Positions 42,795 through 55,060 of a DNA stretch of 64,000 bases are shown here, in pieces. Source of the stretch: Symsagittifera roscoffensis (Eukaryota; Xenacoelomorpha; Acoela; Convolutidae); NCBI RefSeq assembly GCF_963678635.1, contig NC_087071.1, positions 24,869,821 through 24,933,820 on the forward strand, given 5' to 3'. Within the stretch, counting starts at the first letter, position 1. Each line of letters opens with the position of its first letter. The notes below the pieces were generated by a model, which did not search any database, had not been told where the DNA came from, and worked only from the letters and a program-made list of their open reading frames with translations. A program made the position numbers and the translations under genes.

Positions 42795-43568
42795 TCTTCA
42801 CACCACGATCATCTACAAAACAGAAGAAAAAAAATAAAAAAACAAATTTGTTAAGTTCTCTTAAAATTCGTTAATTTCTTGCGATAAATAATGTAGTAAA
42901 ATTCATACCAAATGTAGTAATTTTATTTATAAATTATTTCCCCATGAAGCAGTAATTTTAATTACGATGAAAGTTTATAATTTTAAAATTCCCCCAAAAC
43001 GCAGTAAAATTCATATTCTATGCAATAAATTGATAAATTGAGAAAGCAGTACTAACTTTTTCAATATTTTCATTCACTCGCACAAGAATTCTATCCAAAC
43101 TCGCACAGCTCGCCCACGAAGAATTGTTTAAATAATGAATTTTAGTTTCAAGCTTTCACTATCAACAACTCGAACACACGATAACAAGTTTCAAACTTTC
43201 CTTTAACCCGGTTGGAAAGGAATTATATACTAAACTAAACTAACCAACGCAGCTTACTAAACTCCACAAATCATAAAATAACAGCATGACTAAGAAAAGA
43301 AAGCCAACGGTACCCAAACCGGATTACCCCAGTTTAAAACTGGATACTTTATTCTTTTGAAGACTATTTTAAAGTCTAAGAAAGAAAAAATTAAACACAA
43401 AAAAGTCGCAAGACAAACCCATATCAAAAACAATTTGATTTTTGAAAAAAGGACACGACCAAAGTAACATAAGAAAGACTAACATAAACCCAACATAAAA
43501 CGTTATCACATAACAGGACCTCTCAAAGAAACAGCATGAAATCATACTCCCACTCCTGGCCTAACCCA
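42795..43568 (+). other. 3' noncoding region of element B, copy 1
   Basis: Polypurine-like acagaagaaaaaaaataaaa (42,823-42,842), several AATAAA-like words (for example gataaataatg and gcaataaattg), an imperfect palindrome CCAGTTT-A-AAACTGG (43,331-43,345), an AGACT/AGTCT stem near 43,363, and a GGTTGG/CCAAC stem near 43,210-43,250. A second TACTAAC occurs near 43,050. No LTR can be defined because nothing matches it at the 5' end of B. Confidence 0.4.
43286..43360 (+). CDS. Very small basic ORF, copy 1 (24 aa)
   Basis: Begins MTKKRKPTVPKPDYPSLKL and stops at TGA. In copy 2 (48,419-48,505) this TGA is CGA and the ORF runs four codons further. The Lys/Arg-rich start resembles a nuclear localisation signal. 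It may be one exon of a spliced gene or chance. Confidence 0.2.
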   Translation: MTKKRKPTVPKPDYPSLKLDTLFF

Positions 43569-43859
43569 CTCAACAGACTACAATATAGACAAGATATCCA
43601 CGAAGATATTCGTGAACACAATATTCAAATACTTCAACAAAACAGTCTCCAATTGAAATTTGAAATCACGATCAAACTAAACAATATTGTTCAACATCCC
43701 TACCCATTAAATCCACCAAATATAACAGCTCAGTCGCTACCAACACCATTTAAAACAACTGAAGTAATATATAAATACGATAGATGTACAAAAAACACAA
43801 TTGGTTACATCACATTTTATAACCCATACTCAGGATTATCATCCACATGTATATTCTAA
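43536..43859 (+). CDS. Chimeric ORF at the duplication joint (3' noncoding sequence plus end of ORF X)
   Basis: The ATG at 43,536 lies in copy 1 noncoding sequence. Eleven codons later the frame crosses the joint at 43,568/43,569 and continues as the last ~97 residues of ORF X. It is a new ORF made by the duplication. There is no evidence of expression. Confidence 0.35.
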   Translation: MKSYSHSWPNPLNRLQYRQDIHEDIREHNIQILQQNSLQLKFEITIKLNNIVQHPYPLNPPNITAQSLPTPFKTTEVIYKYDRCTKNTIGYITFYNPYSGLSSTCIF

Positions 43860-46149
43860 AAACTTTAACATTTCAACACATCTTTTTTCTAATATTTTCC
43901 GACCAAAACACAAATCCTTCTCCTCGCAGAGGACCCCAAGATTTATTAGTAACACACTACGATTGTGAAGAAAACGAACAAAAAACATTACACAAATATG
44001 CAATAAATCAAGTATCACTATGCGAAACAGAACCACAAGCTATAGAAACTACAAATGTAATAGCAACATTTTATTCAAAAGCCCGAGCAACAACAGTCAC
44101 ACGATATAAATTTACAGCAACATTTTCCGAAAGAAAGTACACTGTTCACAAGTTTCCAATGGAAATAAGAACCGACTTGATCACGAATCAATCTATCAAA
44201 GTAATATAGAACGACTTTTACACCTAAATCCTGATGATTGTAAAAATGAACTACTCAGACTGAACATCACAAGAAATAGAAACACAGACAGGAAAATAGT
44301 AAATTTCCAAGTCTTTGCCGATTCTGTATATCAAGCACAACTTGAACGATATCAAGGACATATAAAATTAGACGAAAAATACCCATACAACGGCGCACAC
44401 GGAAGATTAACTTATGACATACACGATAAACACTAGATACCACATATTGGAATAAATGACCCCTCAAACTGCAAAGCAGACACAAAAAATAAAGGATATC
44501 AAGAAATAATGTTTTTCGATTGGAAAATACAACTCGAAAAAGTACAACTCACACGAGATTTATCTGATAACACAATGATCTATCAAGGAATTAGATTACC
44601 TTGCAAAAATGATCAAGGCTATTGTGACCCTACAACAAGGACCCAAGCAACAATTGTTTGGTTTCCCGAAGATACATGCACAACATTCCAAGTAGCAAAA
44701 ATACACGCTCGAAGGATAAAATTTCATGAAAAATATTTTATAGAATCAATCCCATACGAACAAGTAAATCCATCCCGAAAACAAAGTAATGATTTTAGAA
44801 ATATTCATGATATAGAAAATAAATTAACACGTTTCCAAATTTATCAAGAAACAGAAATTGCATGTAAATACAGAAATCCACTTTATAAGACACAATATTC
44901 TGAAATACTTGTCGAATACGAAAAAGGTTTCGACATGACCACTGGAAAAATAAAATTTGACCCCTATGCCACAAGTCACCTTATAAATGAAGGAACATCA
45001 TTCATACCAGTTAACTTTCAAAAAAGCACAGGTCATCCTGGTGGAAAACAAACACCACATGACAGTAAAAGTACACGTTTACAAGAACTATCACTAATGA
45101 ATAGCACCTATTTCGGTAATATTCATTACGATATCCACTTGGATATGAAATTAGACTACACAATTAGTCGAAGTTTTCAAGAAATGTCACTCTCCGAATT
45201 AGAGACACTTCACCAACTATGCGAATTGGAAAGAACACAAATCCTACAATCACTCGCACTAGCAGTACTAAAAATACCCTACGCAGGATACTTATTATCA
45301 GGAAACAGATCAAATTTTCTAGACTGCGAAGGAAACATTTTATGGTTTTATACTTGTACCAAAAAAGTATCACCACTATATGTTTTTGAAGACAAACGTT
45401 GTTATAAAAGAATCCCTATATTCTTTAAAAATAAAGTACATTTTGTCGACACACTTTTAAGACGAACATATTTTTGGGATACCGCAGTCCCATGTGGATC
45501 AGAAAATAGCCACAATGTAGTAAAATTGAATCCTGATGAAGATAAATACTATCTCCTCACACCATACCCTACGTTAATGCAATCACTCAAAAAGTTTTCA
45601 CCCGTAAGCATCAGAGCTATTGCTCGTAATCCAAATATTGATTTACAATCAATTGGAATATATTCTAAATCAGATATCCAACATAACATTAGAACACAAC
45701 AATTTCAAGAATTATTAACACAAATGGACACAATACAAAGACAATCAATTGACCAGAGTTTAAGAAAACTTGCCGAAACCGCAGGATTTGCAGATATTTA
45801 TACACAAGATTGTAGCGGATATTTTAATGATATTAAAGACTACATATATTTAAACGGTGAAAAATACAGACCACAAGATATTTCACCTACAAATATTTTC
45901 AGTTTTGTCACCCTAAAGAACGAAATTCTAGCTTTTCTAGGATGGCCCTATTACATCTTAGAAAAATTAACTATCTTATACGCCATGTTTAATTTTATAG
46001 GATTTCTTTTCTCACTCTTAAAAGGAATCTATAACACATGCGCTATACACACACAAGTAAAAACACAAGCAAGTGTAGCACGTATACTATTTGCAGAATT
46101 TTATGGAATTTTTTCATCATCAATAAACAAAATACTTCTAGATGCTTAA
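43847..46149 (+). pseudogene. env: Chuvirid-like envelope glycoprotein, element B copy 2
   Basis: Same blocks as copy 1. Breaks: loss of one A near 44,131, the shared TAG at 44,434-44,436, and the shared TAA at 46,147-46,149. From the ATG at 44,509 the frame is open for 546 codons, covering most of the ectodomain (CELERTQIL, FVDTLLRRTYFWD) and the membrane region. Copy 1 has two further breaks in that part. The N-terminal signal and first Cys blocks are out of frame with it, so a correctly targeted product is not expected. The Pro-rich tail continues in frame after 46,149 to the first deletion at about 46,303. Confidence 0.75.
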
Positions 46150-46585
46150 ATAAAAGAATATAACAAGAAATTATCCACAAGACAAAACACTTACGACGAA
46201 GAACACAAAAATATAGAGATAACACGTACCGCACCACAGTTGCCACCCCTACCACAAAATGATTCATTATCATTAGTTCCCCGTAACTTCCGAAAACTAG
46301 CAATTCCGATTATTAATATATCATCAAGTACGAATTTTAATACTAACTCAGATATTTCAGTTTTTTTATTCTATCACATATAATAATCATATAATCATCT
46401 GTTCCCACGACAGATCATATAATAATTCCCCAGATACACCCCAAATTTCCCAGGAGCTCGATAATTTTATAACTTTACAACAACAATTAATACACCCCAG
46501 TACTCTCACAATACATCAACTATCATCCACAATAACCTCCTCAAATCCACCTACTCGTACACCCCCCTCAGCTTACACTCCATCA
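46150..46585 (+). other. Deleted remnant of the env tail and ORF Y, copy 2
   Basis: Env tail codons persist to about 46,303. Then two deletions remove nearly all of ORF Y. A short local rearrangement (cacatataataatcatataatcatc near 46,375-46,400) marks the second joint. Confidence 0.7.
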
Positions 46586-47620
46586 TTGGCACAATCATCC
46601 ACATCCACCGAAACACCTACTAGCACTCACCGAGCTTATCGCACTTTTAAACGAAAATTTCCAAATCACCCATTCCCAACCAAACCCGGAACAGCCCGCG
46701 AATATATTAATCACCTGCAACACACCAACACGAAAAATTTTCTTGAAATCACCTTACCCTCATTTCCGCAATATCCATTAAACACACCTAACGACACTAA
46801 TGACACACGCATTTTTGTAGATGAACATGTTTTAATGCCAACACTTCATTGGATAGCTTATTATAATTTCACTAACCCCCTTTGCCTACCACTAACAAAT
46901 AATCATGACAGCATAGAAAAGAACAAAAATTTGTTATATAGACTCACCACAACACTAACACCTCGACAATTTACTTACGTTGACTATAAAAAGTTACTAA
47001 AAACATTCACTGCACCCCGAGCTAACGAATTTGCAATAGAATACTACGATCATAATATCATCCGCCCTAATCAAGACCAATTTTTAGATGAAAACCGGTT
47101 CGCAAACCCGCAACTAACAGAAAATGTTTTCATCAAAACATCATACGTATTCACACTTAATATTTTTGATAGAAAGAATGAACACGTAATTTCAGAATCA
47201 CTAGCTGATATTCAAGCATACGAGAGCTTCTATGATAAATTTCAGTTATTTTCACTATTCTTTAACTTTCTTTCACCACAGGAACGCAATTTGCACTGTT
47301 CCCACGATATTATGTTACGCACTAAACAAACCTTACATATACATACTATCGTTTTATACAAAATCATTTTGATTTGCACACCCCATCAAGACAACTTCAC
47401 CATCGTTTTCAGATTCTTATTTCAAAGTACACGTCACCATTTTTCCTTAATTTTACATATTGAATCAAAGATACTAACCTCCACGGCATCCGCCGCAACT
47501 ATGACCCAGTTACCCAAATGTATATATTCTGTCCCATCACGAAGACCTTCAATGCCGAAGAATCCAGACCTTTCCTTATCCCGCATGAATTTATCCAGGC
47601 TATTGAAATACCCATGTTAG
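46586..47620 (+). CDS. ORF Z copy 2, 344 aa
   Basis: Same length as copy 1, with about a dozen replacements (for example LHWIAYYNF, YVDYKKLLKTF, LNIFDRKN, LFFNFLSP, RFLFQST). It remains free of stops despite the deletions just upstream. Confidence 0.55.
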   Translation: MAQSSTSTETPTSTHRAYRTFKRKFPNHPFPTKPGTAREYINHLQHTNTKNFLEITLPSFPQYPLNTPNDTNDTRIFVDEHVLMPTLHWIAYYNFTNPLCLPLTNNHDSIEKNKNLLYRLTTTLTPRQFTYVDYKKLLKTFTAPRANEFAIEYYDHNIIRPNQDQFLDENRFANPQLTENVFIKTSYVFTLNIFDRKNEHVISESLADIQAYESFYDKFQLFSLFFNFLSPQERNLHCSHDIMLRTKQTLHIHTIVLYKIILICTPHQDNFTIVFRFLFQSTRHHFSLILHIESKILTSTASAATMTQLPKCIYSVPSRRPSMPKNPDLSLSRMNLSRLLKYPC

Positions 47621-47844
47621 AATTCATTCACAATACTAAATATAATTATAAAACATATAACCTCATTCAAAACACACATTACGAGTTTGCAGTAGGCACC
47701 GAAGAACTAAACACCATAAAAGCACTTCAATTGCTTTGGCCATTGCTACAAACTAAAAATATCATACGCATACTAGCCAAATTACTAACAACATCAGATA
47801 TGATTCACGACATCTTCCCCCACGGCTTTTTCCCAGAAGATTAA
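47518..47844 (+). CDS. ORF Z' copy 2
   Basis: 108 codons in the register overlapping the end of Z, as in copy 1. Replacements are few (IQAIEI, NTHYEF, NTIKAL, DIFPHG). It ends one base before the donor site. Confidence 0.5.
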   Translation: MYIFCPITKTFNAEESRPFLIPHEFIQAIEIPMLEFIHNTKYNYKTYNLIQNTHYEFAVGTEELNTIKALQLLWPLLQTKNIIRILAKLLTTSDMIHDIFPHGFFPED

Positions 47845-47845
47845 G

Positions 47846-47929
47846 GTAAGTATAAATTGAAATACTCTTAACTATAGAATTTAAATTAGTACTAACCATT
47901 TTCTATCAATGTTTGATTTATATTTCTTG
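47846..47929 (+). pseudogene. Copy 2 of the small intron, acceptor destroyed
   Basis: Donor GTAAGTATA and branch TACTAAC are kept. The acceptor ctAG has become ctTG (47,928-47,929), so the intron could not be spliced at the original site. Confidence 0.7.
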
Positions 47930-48418
47930 TCTTCACACCACGATCATCTACAAAACAGAAAAGAAAAATAAAAAAACAAATTTGTTAAGTTCTCTGAAAA
48001 TTCGTTAATTTCTTGCGACAAATAATGTAGTAAAATTCATACCAAATGTAGTAATTTTATTTATAAATTATTTCCCCTTGAAGCAGTAAACTTAATTACG
48101 ATGAAAATTTATAATTTTAAAATTCCCCAAAACGCAGTAAAATTCGTATTCTATGCAATAAATTGATAAAATGAGAAAGCAATACTAACTTTTTCAATAC
48201 TTTCATTCACTCGCACAAGAATTCTGTCCAAACTCGCACAGCTCGCCCACGAAGAATTGTTTAAATAATGAATTTTAGTTTCAAGCTTTCACTATCAACA
48301 ACTCGAACACACGATAACAAGTTTCAAACTTTCCTTTAACCCGGTTGGAAAGGAATTATATACTAAACTAAACTAACCAACGCAGCTTACTAAACTCCAC
48401 AAATCGTAAAATAACAGC

Positions 48419-48505
48419 ATGACTAAGAAAAGAAAACCAACGGTACCCAAACCGGATTACCCCAGTTTAAAACTGGATAATTTATTCTTTCGAAGACTAT
48501 TTTAA
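48419..48505 (+). CDS. Very small basic ORF, copy 2 (28 aa)
   Basis: Same start as 43,286 (MTKKRKPTVPKP), but it reads through to LFFRRLF. See copy 1. Confidence 0.2.
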   Translation: MTKKRKPTVPKPDYPSLKLDNLFFRRLF

Positions 48506-48701
48506 AGTCTAAGAAAGAAAAAATTAAACACAAAAAAGTCGCAAGACAAACCCATATCAAAAACAATTTGATTTTTGAAAAAAGGACACAACCAAAGTAA
48601 CATAAGAAAGACCAACATAAACCCAACATAAAACGTTATCACATAACAGGACCTCTCAAAAAAACAGCATGAAATCATACTCCCACTCCTGGCCTAACCC
48701 A

Positions 48702-49526
48702 CCGTGCTATATCCACGCTTTGTGACCACACTCCTATTTTTAATAAGAGGTACTCAAGGGTGAGTAACTCATCAAAATAACCAAACTAAAACAAAACGCT
48801 TTTGTGAAAACTACTAGCTAAAATCAGGATTAAAAAACTGAATTAACATAAATTTATAAAATGTAATTCATACTTTGCAGTATATAGATCATACAAAACA
48901 ACAAAGACGAACATCCAAAGACTAGACGATCCCATCACACTCGAACAAAAGAATGGCTAAACACAACCGACATGCCGTTCACAATCACAACTCAAAGGAT
49001 TTAGAGTACGACTTGACTTCGCAGAAAAGGACTTCATTGAACTAGAACATTGACCACCTCGATGTTCAAGTATACATACAGATCCGAGTTACAAGGCATC
49101 CCTTCCACACACGATCTTCACGCCATTCCCAGACGAGGTTGCACACAAACGAGTTCTCTACATAATACAGAAAAACCTGTCATTAGCAAACAATTTTGAA
49201 ATCGGATTGATTTCATTGGGGATCACAGTCGTCGTTGTCGAATGACGACGTAAAAATTTCCTATCCATAATTCTAGCGTCCTGGAGCGTTCTTCTCCAAG
49301 AGGAATCGGACAAGAAAATGATGTTCGCCAAATAACAACGTTCATCATCCATCCTTCAAATTGCAGAAAACAAAAAAGATAGTTCTAAAAAACTCTGTAA
49401 ACCCCGGATGGGTGGAACCTGATCTAAACTACATTTTATAATTGGACAAATTGGATATTTACCACTGTAAAATATTTAATATTAACCAATCAAAATCCAT
49501 CTAACTAACAACCCACATATTTGTAA
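48702..49526. other. Unassigned stretch after the duplication
   Basis: Less AT-rich than the satellite and not repeated in the window. A possible decayed coding frame on the + strand (about 49,010-49,370) reads VRLDFAEKDFIELEH, then DEVAHKRVLYIIQKNLSLA and GLISLGITVVVVE, with three stops. A 64-codon frame on the complementary strand (49,158-49,352) is equally possible. Neither is recognised. Confidence 0.3.
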
Positions 49527-49820
49527 GTGCTGAAATTACTTGTAATTTCAGCACCACTGAGATTTGAATTTAACTTAGAAATTAGTTGCCTCTCCAAGAG
49601 AACTTCAGCAGTTGCAATAAGCCAGTATACTCTAGATCTATTGAGTCTAGCAGAGACTAGTTAAACACCCTGAGACTAGTAGATATAAGAGTAAGATTAG
49701 GATCGGTATTAGACTAAGAAGTTGCACGAATCTATCCGGCCGAAAAGAAGATAGCGAGACGAGCAGACGGTGTACCCTATCCGAAATTACTCTATGAGTT
49801 AACCACATCGGTCATAACTC
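49527..49820. mobile_element. LTR-like fragment with palindromic end (candidate solo LTR)
   Basis: TGCTGAAATTAC-TT-GTAATTTCAGCA (49,527-49,552) is a perfect 12-bp inverted repeat with a two-base loop. It is of the same kind as the LTR start at 19,106 but a different sequence. About 270 bp of unique, G-richer sequence follow before satellite starts at 49,822. No coding sequence. A second end was not identified. Confidence 0.35.
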
Positions 49821-52080
49821 ACTGAAGCAATCAATTCGAGCCAAGAAATTTTGAATTTTTATAAGTTATCTCATTGACGAAATAAGTTTGCAAAGAAATT
49901 GAATTTTTAGCACGAGTTTTGAGCTATGAAACTTTGAAATATATCATGTAAATTCATCGACGGAATCAACTCGCAAAAAGGTTGAATTTTATAAGCAATC
50001 AATTCGATCTATGAAATTTTGAAATAATTCATGTAATTTAATAGACGGAATTGGATTGTAAAAATTTCACGGTTTTTCAGCAAACTAATCACTCATTGAA
50101 TGTAGAACAGTTTTAGTAATCTCAAACACGGAATGGGTTCGTGAAAAGATTGAAATTTTTAAATACGCTTTTCGAGCTTTGAAACTTATAAATATTTCAA
50201 GTTATCTCATAGAAGGAATTAATAAGCAAAAACGTTGATTTTTTTAAGCAAGCTATTGGAGCTTTGAAATTATGATTTAGGTTTTGAGTTATGAAACTTT
50301 GAAATACTTCATCTAGTTTCGTAGACGGAACTGGATTGTAAAACTGTTGAAATTTCCAAATACGCTGTTCGGGCTTTGAAATTTTGAAATATATCAAGTT
50401 GTGTTATAGACTGAATCAGTTAGCAAAAAGATTGAAAAAGGTTGAAATTATTATAACGCGCTGTTAGAGCTTTGAATCTGAAAAAGTTTATGTTATGTCA
50501 TACTGAATGGGATCGCGATAAGGTTGAATTTTTGAAGCATGCTATACAATCTTTGAAACTTTAAAATATTTCAAGTTATCTCATAGACAAAACCGATTAT
50601 CAAAAGATTGATTTTTTTAAGCAAGCTAATCGAGGTTTAAAATTTTGGAGTATTTCAGGAAATTTCATAAACAAAACGGTTAACAAAAAGGTTGAATTTG
50701 TTAATGATGCTTTTTGAGCTATAAAACTTCAATATACTTCATGTAATTTCATAAACGGAGTCGGAAAGCGAATATTTTAAAATTTTTGCATCCTTTTAAT
50801 TTTTAAAACTATCTCGTACACGGAATGGGTTCGCAAAAAAACTGAAACTTTTAAGCCAGCTATTCGAGCTTTTCAAAAAGGTTGAGGTTCTTAATCAATC
50901 AGTTCGAGCTACGAATTTTTGAAAAACTTCAAGTCATCTAACTTGGCATTTTTAAGCAATCAATTTGAGCTACGAAACTTTGGATTATTTCACGTTATCT
51001 CATTGACGAAATGAATTTGCAAGAAATCGAGTTTTTTTGCGAGACTTTCGAGCTATGAAATTTTGAAAATTTTCATGTAATTTCATTGACGGAACTGGAT
51101 CGCCAAAAATTCACGGTTTTAAGCAAGCTAATCACTCTTTGAATCTGAATACTTGAAGTTATCTCGTACAATGAATGGGTTCGCGACAAGGTTGTAAATT
51201 TTAAACAATCAGTTCGCGCTACGAAGTTTCGAAAAATTTCAAGTTATCTCAATGACGGAATCGATCCGCAACAATGTTGAATTTTCAAAGCAAGCACTTT
51301 GAACTTCCAGGTTTTGAGGTATTTCAAGTTATTTCAGAAGGCATTCGAAACCCAAAAATTGAGATTTTTAAGCATGCTTTTTGAGCTACAAAACTTCGAT
51401 ATAATATATTTCAAGTTAACTCAGAGACGGAAGCGGTTGGCAAAAATGCTGAACTTTTAAGCAAGCTATTGGAGCTTTGAAACCGAAAACTTCAGGTTAA
51501 TTCATAGTATGATTCGTTTTGCGAAAAGGTTATCATTTTTAAGCATCAGTTTGAGCGACAATACTTTGAATTATTTCAAGTTATCTCACCAAAGAGTTAA
51601 GTTTGCAAAAAAATTGAGTTTTTGCAACATTTTTGAGCTTTGAATTTTGAAAAATTTCATGTAATTTCATAGATGGATTTGGATCGCCAAAAATTCACGG
51701 TTTATAAGCAAGCGAATCACTCTTTGAATCTGAAATAGTTCAAGTAGTCTCAAGCACAGAATGGTTTTGTGAAAAGATTGAAATTTTTAAACACGCTATT
51801 CGAGCTTTGAAAATTAAAATTATTTCAAGTTGTCTCATAGAAGGAATCGATTAGCTAGAACGTTGGATTTCTTAAGCAAGCTATTGGAGCTTTGAAACTT
51901 TGAAACATTTCATGCATTTGATAGACGGAGCTAGATCGCAAAAATTTCACGTTTTTTTGAGCAAGCTAAGCAAAATAGTTCAAGTACTTTCAAACACGGA
52001 TTGTTTTCAAGAAAAAGAGTGAAAAATTTAGGCAAAAGAATTATTGTTTTGATTTCTGAATTATTTCAAATTATTTTACA

Positions 52081-54122
52081 GACGGAGTCGGTTATCGGTT
52101 AGCAAAAAAAATGACATTTTTAAGCAAGTTAATCGATGTTTGAAACTTTGAAAAATATTTCAAGTTAGTTCATTGAAGGATTCGGTTCGCGAAAAGGTTG
52201 AGATTTTTAAGCATGGTTTTTGAGCTATAAAAATTTGAAATACTTCATCTAATTTCATTGAGAGAACTGAATTGCGACAAGGTTGAATTTTTCATGCACA
52301 CTGTTTGAGCTTTGAACTTCGAATTATATCAAGCTACTCATAGACGGAATCGGTTAGCAAAAAGATTGACTGTTTTAAGCAAGCTTTTCAAGCTTTGAAA
52401 ATTTGAAGTATGTCAAGTTATCTCATAGACTAAATCGGTTAGCAAAGAAGTTTTTTCTATGCAAGCTAATCAAGCTTTGAATCTGAAATAGTTCATTTTA
52501 TGTCATACACGGAATGGGATTGCGAAAAGGTTGAATTTTAAAAACAACCTACTCGATGTTTGAAACTTTGAAACATTTCAAGTTACTCCATGAAAGGAAT
52601 CATTTTGCAAAAAAGTTGAAATTTTTAACCAAGCTAATTGATCTTTGAAACTTTGAATTAATTCAAGTGATCTCAGAGACGCAAAATCGGTCAGCGAAAA
52701 ATTGAATTTTTTCTAAGCCAGCTATTCGATGCTTGAAAAATTGTATTTTTTCAAGTAATTTCATAAACAAAATCTACTCATAAAAAGTTGAGATTATTAA
52801 GCAATCAATTTGAGCTAGGAAACTTTGAACTATTTCAAGTTATCTCATTGACGGAAATGGTTCGCAAAAAGTTTGAAATTTTTAGCAAGCTTTTTCTGCT
52901 ATGAAATTTCATAAAGTTTATTGTATTTTCATAGACGGAATTGGTTCGCGAAAACTTCACGACTTTTAGGCAAGCTTATCACTCTTTGAATCTAAAGTAG
53001 TTCAAGAACTTTCAAACACGGAATGTTTTTGCGAAAAGATTGAAAAAATTCAGCAACATATTTATGTTTTGATATCTGAATTATTCCTAGTTATTTTATA
53101 GACGGAGTCGGTTATCGGTTAGCAAAATATATGACCTTTTTAAGCAAGTTAATCGATGTTTGAAACTTTGAATAATATTTCAAGTTAGTTCATTGAAGGA
53201 TTCGGTTCGCGAAAAGGTTGAGGTTTTTAAGCATGGTTTTTGAGCTAGAAAACTTTGAAATACTTGATCTAATTTCATTGAGAGAACTGAATTGCGACGA
53301 GGTTGAATTTTTCATGCACACTGTTTGAGCTTTGAACTTCGAATTATATCAAGCTACTCATAGACGGAATCGGTTAGCAAAAAGATTGAGTGTTTTAAGC
53401 AAGCTTTTCAAGCTTTGAAAATTTGAAGTATTTCAAGTTATCTCATAGACTGAATCGGTTAGCAAAGAAGTTTTTTTTCTATGCAAGCTAATCAAGCTTT
53501 GAATCTGAAATAGTTCATTTTATGTCATACACGGAATGGGATTGCGAAAAGGTTGAATTTTTAAAACAAGCTACTCGATGTTTGAAACTTTGAAACATTT
53601 CAAGTTACTCCATGAAAGCAATCATTTTGCAAAAAAGTTGAAATTTTTAACCAAGCTAATTGATCTTTGAAACTTTGAAATAATTCAAGTGATCTCATAG
53701 ACGCAAATTCGGTCAGCGAAAAATTGAATTTTTTCTAAGCCAGCTTTTCGAGGCTTGAAAAATTGAATTTTTCAAGTAATTTCAGAAACTAAATCTACTC
53801 ACGAAAAATTCAGATTATTAAGCAATCAGTTTGAGCTATGAAGCTTTGAACTATTTCAAGTTATCTCATTGACGGAAATGGTTCGCAAAAAGTTTGAAAT
53901 TTTTAGCAAGCTTTTTCTGCTTTGAAATTTCACAAAGTTTTTTGTATTTTCATAAACGGAATTTGTTCGCGAAAACTTCACGACTTTTAGGCAAGTTTAT
54001 CACTCTTTGAATCTAAAGTAGTTCAAGAACTTTCAAACACGGAATGTTTTTGCAAAGAGATTGAAAAAATTCAGCAACATGTTTATGTTTTGATATCTGA
54101 ATTATTCCTAGTTATTTTTTAA
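52081..54122. repeat. 1,020-bp higher-order repeat, two copies
   Basis: gacggagtcggttatcggtt occurs at 52,081 and exactly 1,020 bp later at 53,101. The sequence in between is nearly identical across both copies, and a third start is recognisable at 54,123. 1,020 bp corresponds to 12 monomers. Confidence 0.9.
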
Positions 54123-55014
54123 GACGGAGTCCTTTAGCGAAAATGTTAAACTTTTTAAGCGAGCTATTTGAGCTATGAAACTTTGAATATTTCAATTTAA
54201 TTCATCGAGGGATTCGGTTCGTGAAAAACAGATTTTTATGCATGATTTTTGAGCTATAAAACTTTGAATTACTTCATCTAATTTCATAGACGGAACTGGA
54301 TTGCGAAAATGTTGAATTTTTCAGGCACGCTATTTGAACTTTAAAACGTAGAAATACTCAACTTATCTCAAAGACGGATTCGGTTAGCAAAAAATTGAGT
54401 GTTTCAAGCAAGATAATGCAGCTTTGAAATTCGAAAAATATCATGTAAATTCATAGACGGAACCGGATCGCAAAAAATCCGTTTTTTTAAGCAAGCTAAT
54501 CAAGTTTTGAATCTAAAATGGTTGAAGTTATCTCGTACAATGAATGGGTTCGCGACAAAGTTGAAATTTTTAAACAATCAGTTCGATCTACGAAGATTTG
54601 AAAAAATTCAATTTGTTCCAATGACGGAATCGGTTCTTAACAAATCTGAATTTTTAAAGTAAGCTATTCGAGCTTCCAAATTTTGAAATATTTAAAGTTT
54701 TTTCAGAAGGGAAACGGTTCGCAAAAAATGTGAAATTTTAAAGCATTCTTTTTAGCTATAAAATTTCGATATAATAGATTTCAATTTATCTCACAGACGG
54801 AAACGGTTGGAAAAAATGCTGAACTTCATAAGCAAGCTATTGGAGCTTTGAAACCGAAAATTTCAAGTTGTTTCATAGTATGATTCGTTTCGCGAAAAAC
54901 TTGGCATTTTTAAGCAATTAATTTGAGCTAAGAAACTTTGGATTATTTCAAGTTTTCTCATTGACGAAATAAGTTTGCAAAAAATTGAGTTTTCTTGCAA
55001 GATTTTCGAGCTAT

Positions 55015-55060
55015 GAAATTTTGAAATTTTGAAATTTTGAAATTTTGAAATTTTGAAAAT
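55015..55060. repeat. Octamer microsatellite (gaaatttt) within the satellite
   Basis: Five perfect units of gaaatttt (55,015-55,054) plus a partial one. It grew out of the normal monomer word gaaattttgaaatt. Confidence 0.9.

Larger units (their letters stand above)
38006..43568 (+). repeat. Tandem duplication, copy 1 (5,563 bp)
   Basis: Direct repeat with 43,569-48,701. The joints share only the dinucleotide CA (ggca|ctcaacag at 38,005; accca|ctcaacag at 43,568; accca|ccgtgc at 48,701). It covers the end of ORF X, the glycoprotein, ORFs Y, Z and Z', the intron and the 3' noncoding sequence. The two copies are roughly 98-99 percent identical by eye where both are present. Confidence 0.95.
43569..48701 (+). 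repeat. Tandem duplication, copy 2 (5,133 bp)
   Basis: Same segment as 38,006-43,568, minus about 430 bp lost in two deletions near 46,303 and 46,372-46,410 (equivalent to about 40,743-41,005 and 41,080-41,273 of copy 1). Confidence 0.95.
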
